From Oceanirhabdus seepicola (GTDB lineage Bacteria > Bacillota > Clostridia > Clostridiales > Clostridiaceae), in contig NZ_JAGSOJ010000006.1 of the NCBI RefSeq assembly GCF_023684385.1, positions 214,394 to 278,393 on the forward strand: a stretch of 64,000 nucleotides of DNA, given 5' to 3'. A model generated the notes under the pieces. The model was not told where the DNA came from. It did not search any database and saw only the letters and a program-made list of their open reading frames with translations. The translations under genes were made by a program, and so were the position numbers. Of the stretch, positions 25,808 through 34,630 are shown one piece after another; positions within the stretch are counted from its first letter, which is position 1, and every line of letters begins with the position of its first letter.

Positions 25808-26254
25808 ATGAGAGCGGTTGTCCAGAGAGTTAAAGAATCTAAAGTTGAGGTAGATGGAAAAATTATTGGGGAAATAGGTAAAGGGTTAAACGTTCTTTTA
25901 GGTATTTGTGAAGAAGATGATGAGAAGGATATAAAATATCTTAAAGATAAGATTGTAAATTTAAGAATTTTTGAAGATGAAAATGGAAAAATGAACAAAT
26001 CACTTTTAGATGTGGAGGGTGAACTTCTAATAATCTCTCAATTTACTCTTTATGGAGATTGTAGAAAGGGTAGACGTCCAAACTTTATGAGGGCACTTGG
26101 TGGAGTTGAATCAGAAAAACTTTACGAAAAGTTTGTAGAAGCATGTAAAAATGAAGTTAATGTTCAGACGGGTGAATTTGGAGCAGATATGGATGTTCAT
26201 ATTTTAAATGATGGACCAGTGACGCTTTTACTTGAAAGTAATAAAGATTTCTAA
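25808..26254 (+). CDS. dtd: D-aminoacyl-tRNA deacylase
   Basis: 148 residues. Removes D-amino acids mischarged on tRNA. Hallmarks: MRAVVQRVKESKVEVDGK at the N-terminus, the ISQFTLYGDCRKGRRPNF motif in the middle and the C-terminal cross-subunit motif NDGPVTLLLES. The ATG at 25808 is chosen (six bases after AGGTG) over an in-frame GTG nine bases upstream. Confidence 0.96.
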   Translation: MRAVVQRVKESKVEVDGKIIGEIGKGLNVLLGICEEDDEKDIKYLKDKIVNLRIFEDENGKMNKSLLDVEGELLIISQFTLYGDCRKGRRPNFMRALGGVESEKLYEKFVEACKNEVNVQTGEFGADMDVHILNDGPVTLLLESNKDF

Positions 26255-26269
26255 CATTTGGAGGGTTCT

Positions 26270-26878
26270 ATGATTATAAAACGAGTTGTGGCAGGGATTT
26301 ATGGAGCTAATTGTTATCTTGTGAAAGATGAAGTTAGTGGAAAAGGAGTTGTCATTGATCCTGGTGGAGATGTTGATGATATTTTGAAGGCATTAATAAA
26401 AATAGAGATGGATGTTGAATATATTTTATTTACACATGGGCATGTGGATCACACAACAGGAGGAGCGGAACTTCAAGAAGCTGTGGGTGGTAAAATTGCA
26501 ATTTCTAGTGAAGATGATAAACTTATTATGAGTGGAGCCTCGTTATATGGACCGCTGTTATCTAATGGTGCAGATATGCATTTAGCATCAGGTGGTGTGC
26601 TTAAAGTAGGAGAACTTGAGATAGAGTGTATTGCAACTCCGGGACACACACCTGGAGGTATGAGTTTTAAAGTTGGAGAGGTGGTTTTTACAGGAGATAC
26701 GCTATTTTATAGATCTATTGGCAGAACTGATCTTATAGGAGGAGATAGTGATTTAATTGCTAAAAGTATTAAGGAAAAACTCTATACTCTTCCAGAAGAA
26801 ACAATTGTTTATCCAGGGCATGGTGGTACTCCAACAACTATAAAAGACGAGAAGAGAGAAAACTCTTTTGTAAGGTAG
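26270..26878 (+). CDS. MBL-fold metallo-hydrolase (glyoxalase II-like)
   Basis: 202 residues. Metallo-beta-lactamase fold with the dinuclear-metal motif THGHVDHTTGG, then ATPGHTPGG, FTGDTLF and the final YPGHGGTPT histidine. Such small hydrolases cleave thioesters or related esters; it is often annotated as hydroxyacylglutathione hydrolase but the substrate is open. The ATG at 26270 has GGAGGG five bases upstream; the TTG at 26258 is rejected. Tight spacing with dtd and hemZ indicates one operon. Confidence 0.88.
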   Translation: MIIKRVVAGIYGANCYLVKDEVSGKGVVIDPGGDVDDILKALIKIEMDVEYILFTHGHVDHTTGGAELQEAVGGKIAISSEDDKLIMSGASLYGPLLSNGADMHLASGGVLKVGELEIECIATPGHTPGGMSFKVGEVVFTGDTLFYRSIGRTDLIGGDSDLIAKSIKEKLYTLPEETIVYPGHGGTPTTIKDEKRENSFVR

Positions 26879-26891
26879 AGGTAAGTTTTCG

Positions 26892-28334
26892 ATGAAGAAA
26901 ATTTTAAATAAAAATAAAATAATAATTAAGTTGAATGATGAACATTATTCTTATGATGTATATCAGATGTTCAATATATATTATCAGAATCTCAAAATTG
27001 AGTTTCACGAAGAAAACTATGAATATGAAGTTTTTATTCATGAACATGAGGTTGTTATTGTAAATGATGGTCAATCTTGGCGGTTTGAAATTTCAAAAGA
27101 GAAACACATTAAAGAGGAGATAAGAAAAGGGATATTTTCTTATCTTAGAGAAAAAACAGGAAAAATATTTCCTTGGGGTACACTGATTGGTATAAGACCA
27201 AGCAAAAGGGCTATGACACTTTTAAAAGAAGGAAAAAGTATCCATGAGATAGTTGAATTTTATCATAGAACATCATTAACCAGCGAAGAAAAAGCTAAAT
27301 TATGTATTGAAGTAGCGGAGAATGAGTTAAAGTTGATGGATGAAGATAGAAAAAAGATTAGTGTATATATAGGTATGCCTTATTGCCCTAGTAAATGTTT
27401 ATATTGTTCTTTCACTTCCAATCCGATAGGAAGGAAAGAGAAAGAAGTTGAAGAGTACATAAAAACTCTCTTATGGGAGATTAAGAATATTTCTGAAGAG
27501 ATTAAAAGGCTTGATCTAACTATAGATACTGTGTATTTTGGTGGGGGAACGCCTACAGCGGTTAATGAACAGCAGTTCAGACAAGTTATGGAAAGTATTT
27601 ATGAAAACTTTATTACTAATTTTAGGATAAGGGAATTCACTGTTGAATGTGGTAGACCGGATTCGATTACCTACGATAAGTTGCTGTGTATGAAAGAAAT
27701 GGCGGTTAATAGAATAAGTATAAATCCTCAAACTATGAATGATTATACCCTTAAGAGTATAGGGAGAACCCATGATTCGGAAGATATAATTAAAACGTTT
27801 AAAATGGCTAGAGAGTTAGGTCATGACAATATAAATATGGATTTAATTATAGGGTTGCCTGGTGAAGGATTAAATGAGGTCAAGAAAACATGTGAAGAGA
27901 TAAAAAGACTCTCGCCTGAGAGTATAACTGTACATGGATTATCTATTAAAAGAGGCTCGAAATTATATGAAAAACTTGTGGTAGAAAAATCCCTTAGTAT
28001 TTCGGAACAACATGAAATAGTAAAAATGTTTAAGTTGGTTGAAGAGGTTTCATTAAAAATGAATATGAAACCATATTATATGTATAGACAAAAGAATATG
28101 CTTGGCAATATGGAAAACATAGGGTATTCTATTAGTAGAAGCGAGTGTGTTTACAATATTGCTATGATAGAAGATACTCAAACGATTATTGCTGTAGGTG
28201 CTAATGGAATTTCTAAATTTCTATTTGATAATGGTATCATTGAGAGATTAGCAAATAATAAAGATGTGAGAACCTATATGGATAAAGTTGAAGAGATTAC
28301 TGAGGAAAAAGTAAAGATGCTCAGGAAAGTTTAA
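26892..28334 (+). CDS. hemZ: Oxygen-independent coproporphyrinogen III oxidase-like HemZ
   Basis: 480 residues. Radical SAM enzyme with a HemZ-type N-terminal extension (about 1-155) ahead of the Cys motif C165-x3-C169-x2-C172 (YCPSKCLYC), then YFGGGTPTA, the FTVECGRPDS strand and NMDLIIGLPGE. HemZ homologues in clostridia sit between the rel/dtd genes and aspS, as here. The reaction in a strict anaerobe without a clear haem pathway in view is unproven; other HemN-like proteins have different roles. Confidence 0.87.
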   Translation: MKKILNKNKIIIKLNDEHYSYDVYQMFNIYYQNLKIEFHEENYEYEVFIHEHEVVIVNDGQSWRFEISKEKHIKEEIRKGIFSYLREKTGKIFPWGTLIGIRPSKRAMTLLKEGKSIHEIVEFYHRTSLTSEEKAKLCIEVAENELKLMDEDRKKISVYIGMPYCPSKCLYCSFTSNPIGRKEKEVEEYIKTLLWEIKNISEEIKRLDLTIDTVYFGGGTPTAVNEQQFRQVMESIYENFITNFRIREFTVECGRPDSITYDKLLCMKEMAVNRISINPQTMNDYTLKSIGRTHDSEDIIKTFKMARELGHDNINMDLIIGLPGEGLNEVKKTCEEIKRLSPESITVHGLSIKRGSKLYEKLVVEKSLSISEQHEIVKMFKLVEEVSLKMNMKPYYMYRQKNMLGNMENIGYSISRSECVYNIAMIEDTQTIIAVGANGISKFLFDNGIIERLANNKDVRTYMDKVEEITEEKVKMLRKV

Positions 28335-28349
28335 AAGGAGGAAAAAAAC

Positions 28350-30137
28350 ATGGGTGAAAGTTTAAATGGTTTAAAGAGAAGTATTATGTGTGGCGAATGT
28401 AGAGAAGAACATATTGGTCAAAAGCTTACAGTTATGGGATGGGTACAAAGAAAAAGAAATCTAGGAGGACTTGTATTTGTTGACTTAAGAGATAGAGAAG
28501 GGATACTACAAGTTGTTTTTGGAGATGAGATTAATGAGGAAGCATTCAAAAAAGCTGACCTTGTAAAATCGGAATATGTTATTGCTATTGAGGGTGAACT
28601 TGTTATGAGGCAATCTCCTAACAAAGGAATTCCAACAGGAATGGTAGAACTTAAAGGTGAGAGTATTAGAATTTTATCAGAATCTCAGACACCACCTATA
28701 TACATAAAAGAAAATTTAGATGCAGCTGAGAATATTAGATTAAAGTACAGATATCTTGATCTTAGAAGACCTGATATGCAAGAAAAACTTGTTATCAGAC
28801 ATAAAGCTGCTAAGGTAATTAGAGATTTCCTTGATGAGAATAAATTCTTAGAGATGGAAACTCCTATGCTAACTAAGAGTACTCCAGAAGGAGCAAGAGA
28901 TTACCTTGTACCAAGTAGAAACTATCCAGGCAAGTTTTATGCATTACCTCAATCTCCGCAGATTTTTAAGCAGTTATTGATGGTTTCTGGATTTGATAGA
29001 TACTTCCAAATAGTAAAGTGTTTTAGAGATGAAGATTTAAGAGCTAATAGACAGCCTGAGTTTACTCAAGTGGATATTGAAATGTCATTTGTTGATATGG
29101 AAGATGTACTTGAAGTAAATGAGAGATTAATACAGAGATTGTTTAAAGAAGTTAAGGGCATCGATGTGCAGTTACCTATTAAAAGAATGCCGTATGATGA
29201 AGCTATGGCTAAATATGGTAGTGATAAACCTGATTTAAGATTTGGTATGGAAATAAATAATATTTCCGAAGTTGTTAAAGATTGTGGATTTACTGTATTC
29301 AAGGGTGCAATAGAGGCTGGTGGAAGTGTAAGAGCAATTGTTGCAGAAGGTTGCTCTGGCATGGGTAGAAAAAAAGTTGATAAATTAGGTGAGTTTGTTA
29401 AGACTTATAGAGCAAAAGGTTTAGCTTGGGTAGCTCTTAAGGAAGATGGAATTAAATCTCCTATAGCTAAGTTCTTTAGCGAAGAAGAGATGAATAACAT
29501 CATAGAAGCTTCAGGAGCTAAAACTGGGGATTTAATACTTATTGTTGCAGATAAAGATGAAGTTGTATTACAAAGTCTTGGAGCTTTAAGATTAGAGCTT
29601 GCGAAGCAACTAGAGTTGTTGAAAGATAATAATGAGTTTAATTTCGTATGGATAACTGATTTCCCTCAGTTTGAGTATAATGAAGAAGAAGATAGATATG
29701 TTGCTAAACACCATCCGTTTACTATGCCTAAAAAAGAAGATATGCATTTACTAGAAAGTGACCCTGCTAAAGTAAGAGCAGAGGCGTACGATATTGTACT
29801 TAATGGTGAAGAGCTTGGTGGGGGAAGTATAAGAATACATGAAAGTGATGTTCAAGAGAAAATGTTCGGAGCTCTTGGTTTCACTAAAGAGAGCGCTTGG
29901 GAAAGATTTGGATTCTTGCTTGAGGCGTTCCAATATGGACCACCACCACATGGCGGAATTGCTTATGGTTTGGATAGAATAGTGATGTTCTTAAGTGGAA
30001 CAGAAAACATCAAAGATGTTATAGCATTCCCTAAAAATCAGAATGCAGCTTGTCCGATGTCAGAAGCTCCAAATGTAGTTGATGAAAAGCAATTAAGAGA
30101 ATTAGGAATAGAAATAACAGCTAAAGAAGATAAATAG
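28350..30137 (+). CDS. aspS: Aspartyl-tRNA synthetase
   Basis: 595 residues, bacterial-type class II synthetase. N-terminal OB-fold anticodon domain (about 10-110; GWVQRKRNLGGLVFVDLRDREG), class II motif 2 region FRDEDLRANRQPEFTQVD, the bacterial GAD insertion (about 290-420) and motif 3 region HGGIAYGLDRIVMFL. AAAGGAGG site; ends the operon at a terminator. Confidence 0.97.
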   Translation: MGESLNGLKRSIMCGECREEHIGQKLTVMGWVQRKRNLGGLVFVDLRDREGILQVVFGDEINEEAFKKADLVKSEYVIAIEGELVMRQSPNKGIPTGMVELKGESIRILSESQTPPIYIKENLDAAENIRLKYRYLDLRRPDMQEKLVIRHKAAKVIRDFLDENKFLEMETPMLTKSTPEGARDYLVPSRNYPGKFYALPQSPQIFKQLLMVSGFDRYFQIVKCFRDEDLRANRQPEFTQVDIEMSFVDMEDVLEVNERLIQRLFKEVKGIDVQLPIKRMPYDEAMAKYGSDKPDLRFGMEINNISEVVKDCGFTVFKGAIEAGGSVRAIVAEGCSGMGRKKVDKLGEFVKTYRAKGLAWVALKEDGIKSPIAKFFSEEEMNNIIEASGAKTGDLILIVADKDEVVLQSLGALRLELAKQLELLKDNNEFNFVWITDFPQFEYNEEEDRYVAKHHPFTMPKKEDMHLLESDPAKVRAEAYDIVLNGEELGGGSIRIHESDVQEKMFGALGFTKESAWERFGFLLEAFQYGPPPHGGIAYGLDRIVMFLSGTENIKDVIAFPKNQNAACPMSEAPNVVDEKQLRELGIEITAKEDK

Positions 30138-30161
30138 ATAAGAATTATCTTGAATATATTT

Positions 30162-30200
30162 AAGGCTAAAGAAGGGAATAAATTCTCATCTTTAGCCTTT
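30162..30200. terminator. Terminator between aspS and the TM1266-type gene
   Basis: Perfect 11-bp stem AAGGCTAAAGA/TCTTTAGCCTT with a 16-nt loop, between convergent genes. Confidence 0.75.
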
Positions 30201-30211
30201 AAATGTATATG

Positions 30212-30460
30212 CTATATTACCATTGTGTTAACTGTAACACCTTCTATGTTTGTGAGGTCAGCTTTTAGTTTTTCAATATTCTCAGCATCTGGCCTTAATT
30301 GCAATAAAATCAATCCTCTTTGAGAACAAGTTGCTTCAGAAGTTTCATGAAGTCCTAGTCTTGTTTTAATAATACATCCATGTTTAGTTAGGATTTCCTG
30401 AACAGTAGGTGCGGATTTTGTTCTTGGGTTAATAGCGATGGCCATAATTGTACATTCCAT
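30212..30460 (-). CDS. TM1266 family iron-only hydrogenase system putative regulator
   Basis: 82 residues, ferredoxin-like fold resembling the C-terminal domain of NikR. The pattern IMAIAINPRTKSAPTVQ, LTKHGCIIKTRLGLHE and LLQLRPDAENIEKL matches the small TM1266-type family that co-occurs with [FeFe]-hydrogenase maturation genes. It lacks a DNA-binding domain, so the regulatory role is only presumed. ATG at 30460 with AGGAGGAG upstream; its own promoter is at 30493-30522. No hydrogenase genes in this window. Confidence 0.85.
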   Translation of the reverse strand: MECTIMAIAINPRTKSAPTVQEILTKHGCIIKTRLGLHETSEATCSQRGLILLQLRPDAENIEKLKADLTNIEGVTVNTMVI

Positions 30461-30492
30461 AAAATCTCCTCCTATTAAATAAATTTATATTT

Positions 30493-30522
30493 ATTATAGT
30501 GTAAGGCAAGCATTAACTTCAA
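30493..30522 (-). promoter_or_regulatory. Promoter of the TM1266-type gene
   Basis: On the minus strand TTGAAG (30517-30522) and TATAAT (30493-30498) with an 18-bp spacer, 33 bases before the start codon. Confidence 0.65.
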
Positions 30523-30564
30523 GGAAAATTATACTAATTATAATAATGAGATGTTACTGAATCT

Positions 30565-30584
30565 CACATCACTAAAGTGACGTG
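30565..30584 (-). repeat. Right-end hairpin of the tnpB element
   Basis: On the minus strand CACGTCAC-TTTA-GTGATGTG (8-bp stem, one G-T), about 170 bases beyond the tnpB stop. This is the position of the transposon right-end hairpin in IS200/IS605 elements, where the guide RNA derives from the tnpB 3' end and right end. The exact element boundary is not determined. Confidence 0.45.
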
Positions 30585-30755
30585 GTTCTCATCTACACAA
30601 ACTTCTTTTATACCCTCAATATATTATTTAAAACTTCATATATTTACGACATTATAAAAACTTATTTGTTTCGATAAAACTTTCACTAACAATAATCCTA
30701 ATGGATTAATTAACATTAGCATAACGCCCGATTCAAGACGTATATTTAATTCTAA

Positions 30756-32294
30756 TTAAATTCCAAAGCTGCTTATTAATTTATAATTATCTTTCTTCAT
30801 GTTTTTTAATCTCTCAATTTCTCTATTATGCATTTCTCTAAAGTTTTCGAAATCATTTATCATATTTTCTCTATCTATTTTATCTAATTTTTTACCTATT
30901 ACATTTTGAATTATAAAACTACTATACAAATCTCTCTGTATCTTAAAATCTCCAAAATTATTCCATCTTTCATTTAATTGTTTTTTAATATATCTATCTT
31001 CAATGTGATTGAATTGACTGGCTTTAACTTTTTTAGTACTTATCTTTAATAATTTCAACTTTTCATACTGTAGTTTTCTATTTATTATATCCAATAACAT
31101 TGACGGAGCTTTGTTTGCTAAGGATTTACCGAATCTTTTCTTTTTGTTAAACTTACCAGTTTTCTCATTGACAGTAGTATTTTTAGCTCTAGCTTGCAAT
31201 CCTTTATAGTTCATTGTTTCCACTAGTATTCTATCACCTAAAGATATTATATAATTTGATAACTTCTCATGAGATTGCTTTCTAATATCAGTTTGTTTTC
31301 TCTGAATATCCTTTAACTCGTAGAGTATTTTCATATATCTATTACTTTTAATCCATTTTAATTTTTGTCTTTTACCATCTATAATAATACCTTTTTTTAC
31401 AGTTCCATCTTCTTTGAAATTATTAGGATTATTAGCACGTCTTTGTCTATCTAACTTTCTTAATAGCCTTCTCTTTTCCTTTTCAATATTATTAACTTCT
31501 GGTGCTAATTCTAATAATTTAACATCATATTTTGCAGATATTGCAATACTTTGAGTGCCTATGTCTAAGCCTACATTTCCTTCTCCTATTTCTTTATTCT
31601 CCTTTACAGGTGGAACCCCTTCAAGTATGAGCTGAACATAGTATTTATATTTACCTCTGATAAGTTTTCTTTTAATTCTACAATACTTAACTCTATCTTG
31701 AATTGCTATTTGAGCATATTTATCGCATGATTTTATAATTACAGGTAATTTCAACCCATTCCATTGAATTAAGTCATCTTTATATTTTAATCCACTTTTA
31801 TTCCACTTATTTTCTAAAGTATTCAATGACCCATATTTCTTAAAATGAACACAATTAGCTTCACCTTTAAGCAATTTATTAATAGAAGTCCAAGCTCTGC
31901 TTGCTATTGCTTGAGCTACTTTACTATCAATACTTTTAAAATGTGAGTACATGGGTTGTATGTAGTTTATAAGTGAGTATTCTGTCAAAGAATATTTTTT
32001 GTATAATTCATTTAATTGCTTATATAGATATTTGCGTTGTTTTTCTAATTTTTTTAAGTTATCTTCATTTTTACAATTGAAATGTTTTTTATTAATTTCT
32101 TTTATTTGCTTTCTTACTTGTTTATAATCTTTTCTCTCTATCATTACATTATATCTTTTAAGAGCTTCACTTAATACTCCATTAAACATCTTTCTACCTA
32201 TCTCAAAACGTTTATTTAACTCATCTTCTTGCCATATTTCTGTTTTTAATTCTAATGTTAATACGTAACTTGATGTTGTTGATTTCTTTCCCAT
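30756..32294 (-). CDS. tnpB: IS200/IS605-type TnpB, RNA-guided nuclease homologue without zinc-ribbon cysteines
   Basis: 512 residues from the ATG at 32294 (GAGGTGAG site; GTG at 32303 rejected). The RuvC catalytic residues are present: D244 in NVGLDIGTQ, E359 in ILVETMNY, D455 in KIQRDLYSS. The CxxC...CxxC zinc ribbon usually found between RuvC II and III is missing: the segment reads KASQFNHIED and ERWNNFGDF with no cysteine. No tnpA in the vicinity, so the element cannot move alone. The protein could still be an active or exapted RNA-guided protein. Confidence 0.88.
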   Translation of the reverse strand: MGKKSTTSSYVLTLELKTEIWQEDELNKRFEIGRKMFNGVLSEALKRYNVMIERKDYKQVRKQIKEINKKHFNCKNEDNLKKLEKQRKYLYKQLNELYKKYSLTEYSLINYIQPMYSHFKSIDSKVAQAIASRAWTSINKLLKGEANCVHFKKYGSLNTLENKWNKSGLKYKDDLIQWNGLKLPVIIKSCDKYAQIAIQDRVKYCRIKRKLIRGKYKYYVQLILEGVPPVKENKEIGEGNVGLDIGTQSIAISAKYDVKLLELAPEVNNIEKEKRRLLRKLDRQRRANNPNNFKEDGTVKKGIIIDGKRQKLKWIKSNRYMKILYELKDIQRKQTDIRKQSHEKLSNYIISLGDRILVETMNYKGLQARAKNTTVNEKTGKFNKKKRFGKSLANKAPSMLLDIINRKLQYEKLKLLKISTKKVKASQFNHIEDRYIKKQLNERWNNFGDFKIQRDLYSSFIIQNVIGKKLDKIDRENMINDFENFREMHNREIERLKNMKKDNYKLISSFGI

Positions 32295-32303
32295 AATACT
32301 CAC

Positions 32304-32534
32304 CTCTTTCTATTTGTTTTTTTTATTAAAATATATATCCTCATCTAAGATGTATCTTGACATATGTATATTATATTTTTGCCGCTAACTCATGAATGAA
32401 TTCACAAGTATGTGTGGTGATTGAATCAAAAAAACATCCAATGGCAAGTAGGGTTCTGTTTATAGTTAATCCAACTGTGGGTTGCAAATAGGAGTAAGTC
32501 TACAAAGTAGCTAGTTTGCTCACTGGTTATTTGT
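32304..32534. other. Region between tnpB and the CsoR-type gene
   Basis: Contains the presumed left end of the tnpB element, with small inverted repeats (CCAAC-TGT-GGGTTG near 32470-32482). No ORF with a ribosome site on either strand. The element boundary could not be fixed. Confidence 0.4.
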
Positions 32535-32563
32535 TTGAATATGGTTAAATTAAATGATATACT
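32535..32563 (+). promoter_or_regulatory. Promoter of the CsoR/CstR-type gene
   Basis: TTGAAT (32535-32540), 17-bp spacer, TATACT (32558-32563), 79 bases before the first ATG. Confidence 0.7.
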
Positions 32564-32641
32564 TTATATAGACAAAATGAAAAAAATGTGAAATGTTATT
32601 TAGGCTTTAGATAAATATTCTAAATAAAGCAATAATATATA

Positions 32642-32977
32642 ATGAAAGGGGGAAAAGAGTTTACTCTTGAATATATGGATAATGAAAAAAAAATAAATGA
32701 AAATATTAAGCAGGAAGAAATAGAGAAGAGAAATAAAGATATAATAATTAGATTAAGAAAAATTGAAGGTCAAGTAAAGGGTATTGAAAAAATGGTATCT
32801 AGTGAGACTTGTTGTAGAAATATACTGGTTCAGGTAGCTGCTATAAGGTCAGCTATAAACAAGGTTGGAGGTTTGGTTTTAGAACACTATGCATCTAATT
32901 GTTTAGATTTAAAGGATCAAGAAACAGAAGAAGGGGTAAAAGAGTTAATTGATACTTTTATGATGTTTTTAAAATAA
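32642..32977 (+). CDS. CsoR-family repressor, CstR (persulfide-sensor)-like
   Basis: 111 residues, all-helical DUF156 family (CsoR, FrmR, RcnR, CstR). Core IIIRLRKIEGQVKGIEKMV then C57-C58-RNILVQVAAIRSA and LVLEHYASNC87. C58 and C87 are 29 apart, the spacing of the two sensing cysteines in CstR and CsoR. The residue 25 after C58, where CsoR has its copper-binding His, is Tyr83. This argues for thiol/persulfide sensing over copper binding, though His82 is adjacent. No target gene adjoins; a family-type operator is seen at 47146-47162. Start uncertain: ATG 32642 and ATG 32675 are both poorly served by ribosome sites. Confidence 0.85.
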   Translation: MKGGKEFTLEYMDNEKKINENIKQEEIEKRNKDIIIRLRKIEGQVKGIEKMVSSETCCRNILVQVAAIRSAINKVGGLVLEHYASNCLDLKDQETEEGVKELIDTFMMFLK

Positions 32978-33010
32978 CCTTAATAATTATATAAAGTAAT
33001 GCTATTTTTG

Positions 33011-33540
<530 letters not shown>

Positions 33541-33551
33541 TTATATATATC

Positions 33552-33580
33552 TTGACAAATCAAATAAAATAAATTATTAT
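33552..33580 (+). promoter_or_regulatory. SigA promoter of the first opp operon
   Basis: TTGACA (33552-33557), 17-bp spacer, TATTAT (33575-33580). The surrounding bases are nearly the same as at the second operon (40121-40149). The leader to the start codon is about 115 bases. Confidence 0.85.
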
Positions 33581-33699
33581 TGAGAAAAGCAGTATAACTA
33601 TTCAAATGAGGAAGTTTTTAAAATGAACTAAAGGTTATTAAAACTTTCAATTATCTGAAAATTTAGAAGTATTAAAAATACTTAAGAGGGGGAAGGGAA

Positions 33700-34617
33700 T
33701 TGATTAAATTTTTTCTGAAAAGGTTTTTTTCAGCAGTTTTTACCTTATTCTTGATTTCGACTTTGACGTTTTTCTTGATGAAAGCTATTCCGGGAGGACC
33801 ATTTTCAACAAATGAAAAGCTTTCGGATCAAGTGAGAGAGGCTCTTGAAGAAAAATATCATCTAAATGATCCTGTTCACAAACAGTATTTAGATTATATG
33901 GGAAGGCTACTAAAGGGGGATTTGGGACCGTCATTTGCAAGACCGGGAGTAGAAGTTAATGAACTTATGAAACAAGGATTTCCTTTATCGGCGAGTATTG
34001 GAGGGTATGCTGTGATTATGGTATTGCTAATTGGTATTCCAATGGGGATCATTGCTGCTATAAAGCAGAATAAAATTCCTGATTATGCAATATCCATTTT
34101 ATCAACACTTGGAGTATGTATTCCAGGTTTTGTATTAGCAACATTATTTATATTCTTCTTTTGTTTTAAATTAAACATATTACCGTCCCATGGACTTGAT
34201 ACATGGAAGCACTATATTGGACCAGTAATAGCCCTTGGGGGATTCTCACTTGCATTTGTAACAAGACTAACAAGATCAAGCATGTTAGAGGTTATGCAAC
34301 AGGATTACATTAGAACAGCAAGAGCTAAAGGCTTACCTGAGTCAGTTGTAATATTTAAGCATGGATTAAGAAATGCTCTGATACCAGTAGTAACATATAT
34401 TGGACCAACAGTTGCAGCTATTTTAACTGGTAGTTTTGTAGTTGAAAAGATATTTGCGATACCAGGTATGGGTAAACACTTTACAGAAAGTGTAGGTAAC
34501 AGAGATTATACGACATTGATGGGGGCGACGATTGTATTTTCCATATTCTATTTAGTTATGATATTAATCGTTGATGTTCTTTATGTTGTAATTGATCCAA
34601 GAATAAAATTTGACTAA
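33700..34617 (+). CDS. oppB: Oligopeptide ABC transporter permease OppB, copy 1
   Basis: 305 residues, six membrane helices. N-terminal FFLKRFFSAVFTLFLISTLTFF, then MKAIPGGPF, and the EAA loop DYIRTARAKGLPESVV that contacts the ATPases. TTG start after GAGGGGGA. First gene of oppBCDFA; strongly similar to the copy at 40263. Confidence 0.94.
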   Translation: MIKFFLKRFFSAVFTLFLISTLTFFLMKAIPGGPFSTNEKLSDQVREALEEKYHLNDPVHKQYLDYMGRLLKGDLGPSFARPGVEVNELMKQGFPLSASIGGYAVIMVLLIGIPMGIIAAIKQNKIPDYAISILSTLGVCIPGFVLATLFIFFFCFKLNILPSHGLDTWKHYIGPVIALGGFSLAFVTRLTRSSMLEVMQQDYIRTARAKGLPESVVIFKHGLRNALIPVVTYIGPTVAAILTGSFVVEKIFAIPGMGKHFTESVGNRDYTTLMGATIVFSIFYLVMILIVDVLYVVIDPRIKFD

Positions 34618-34630
34618 GGAGGCAAAACAG

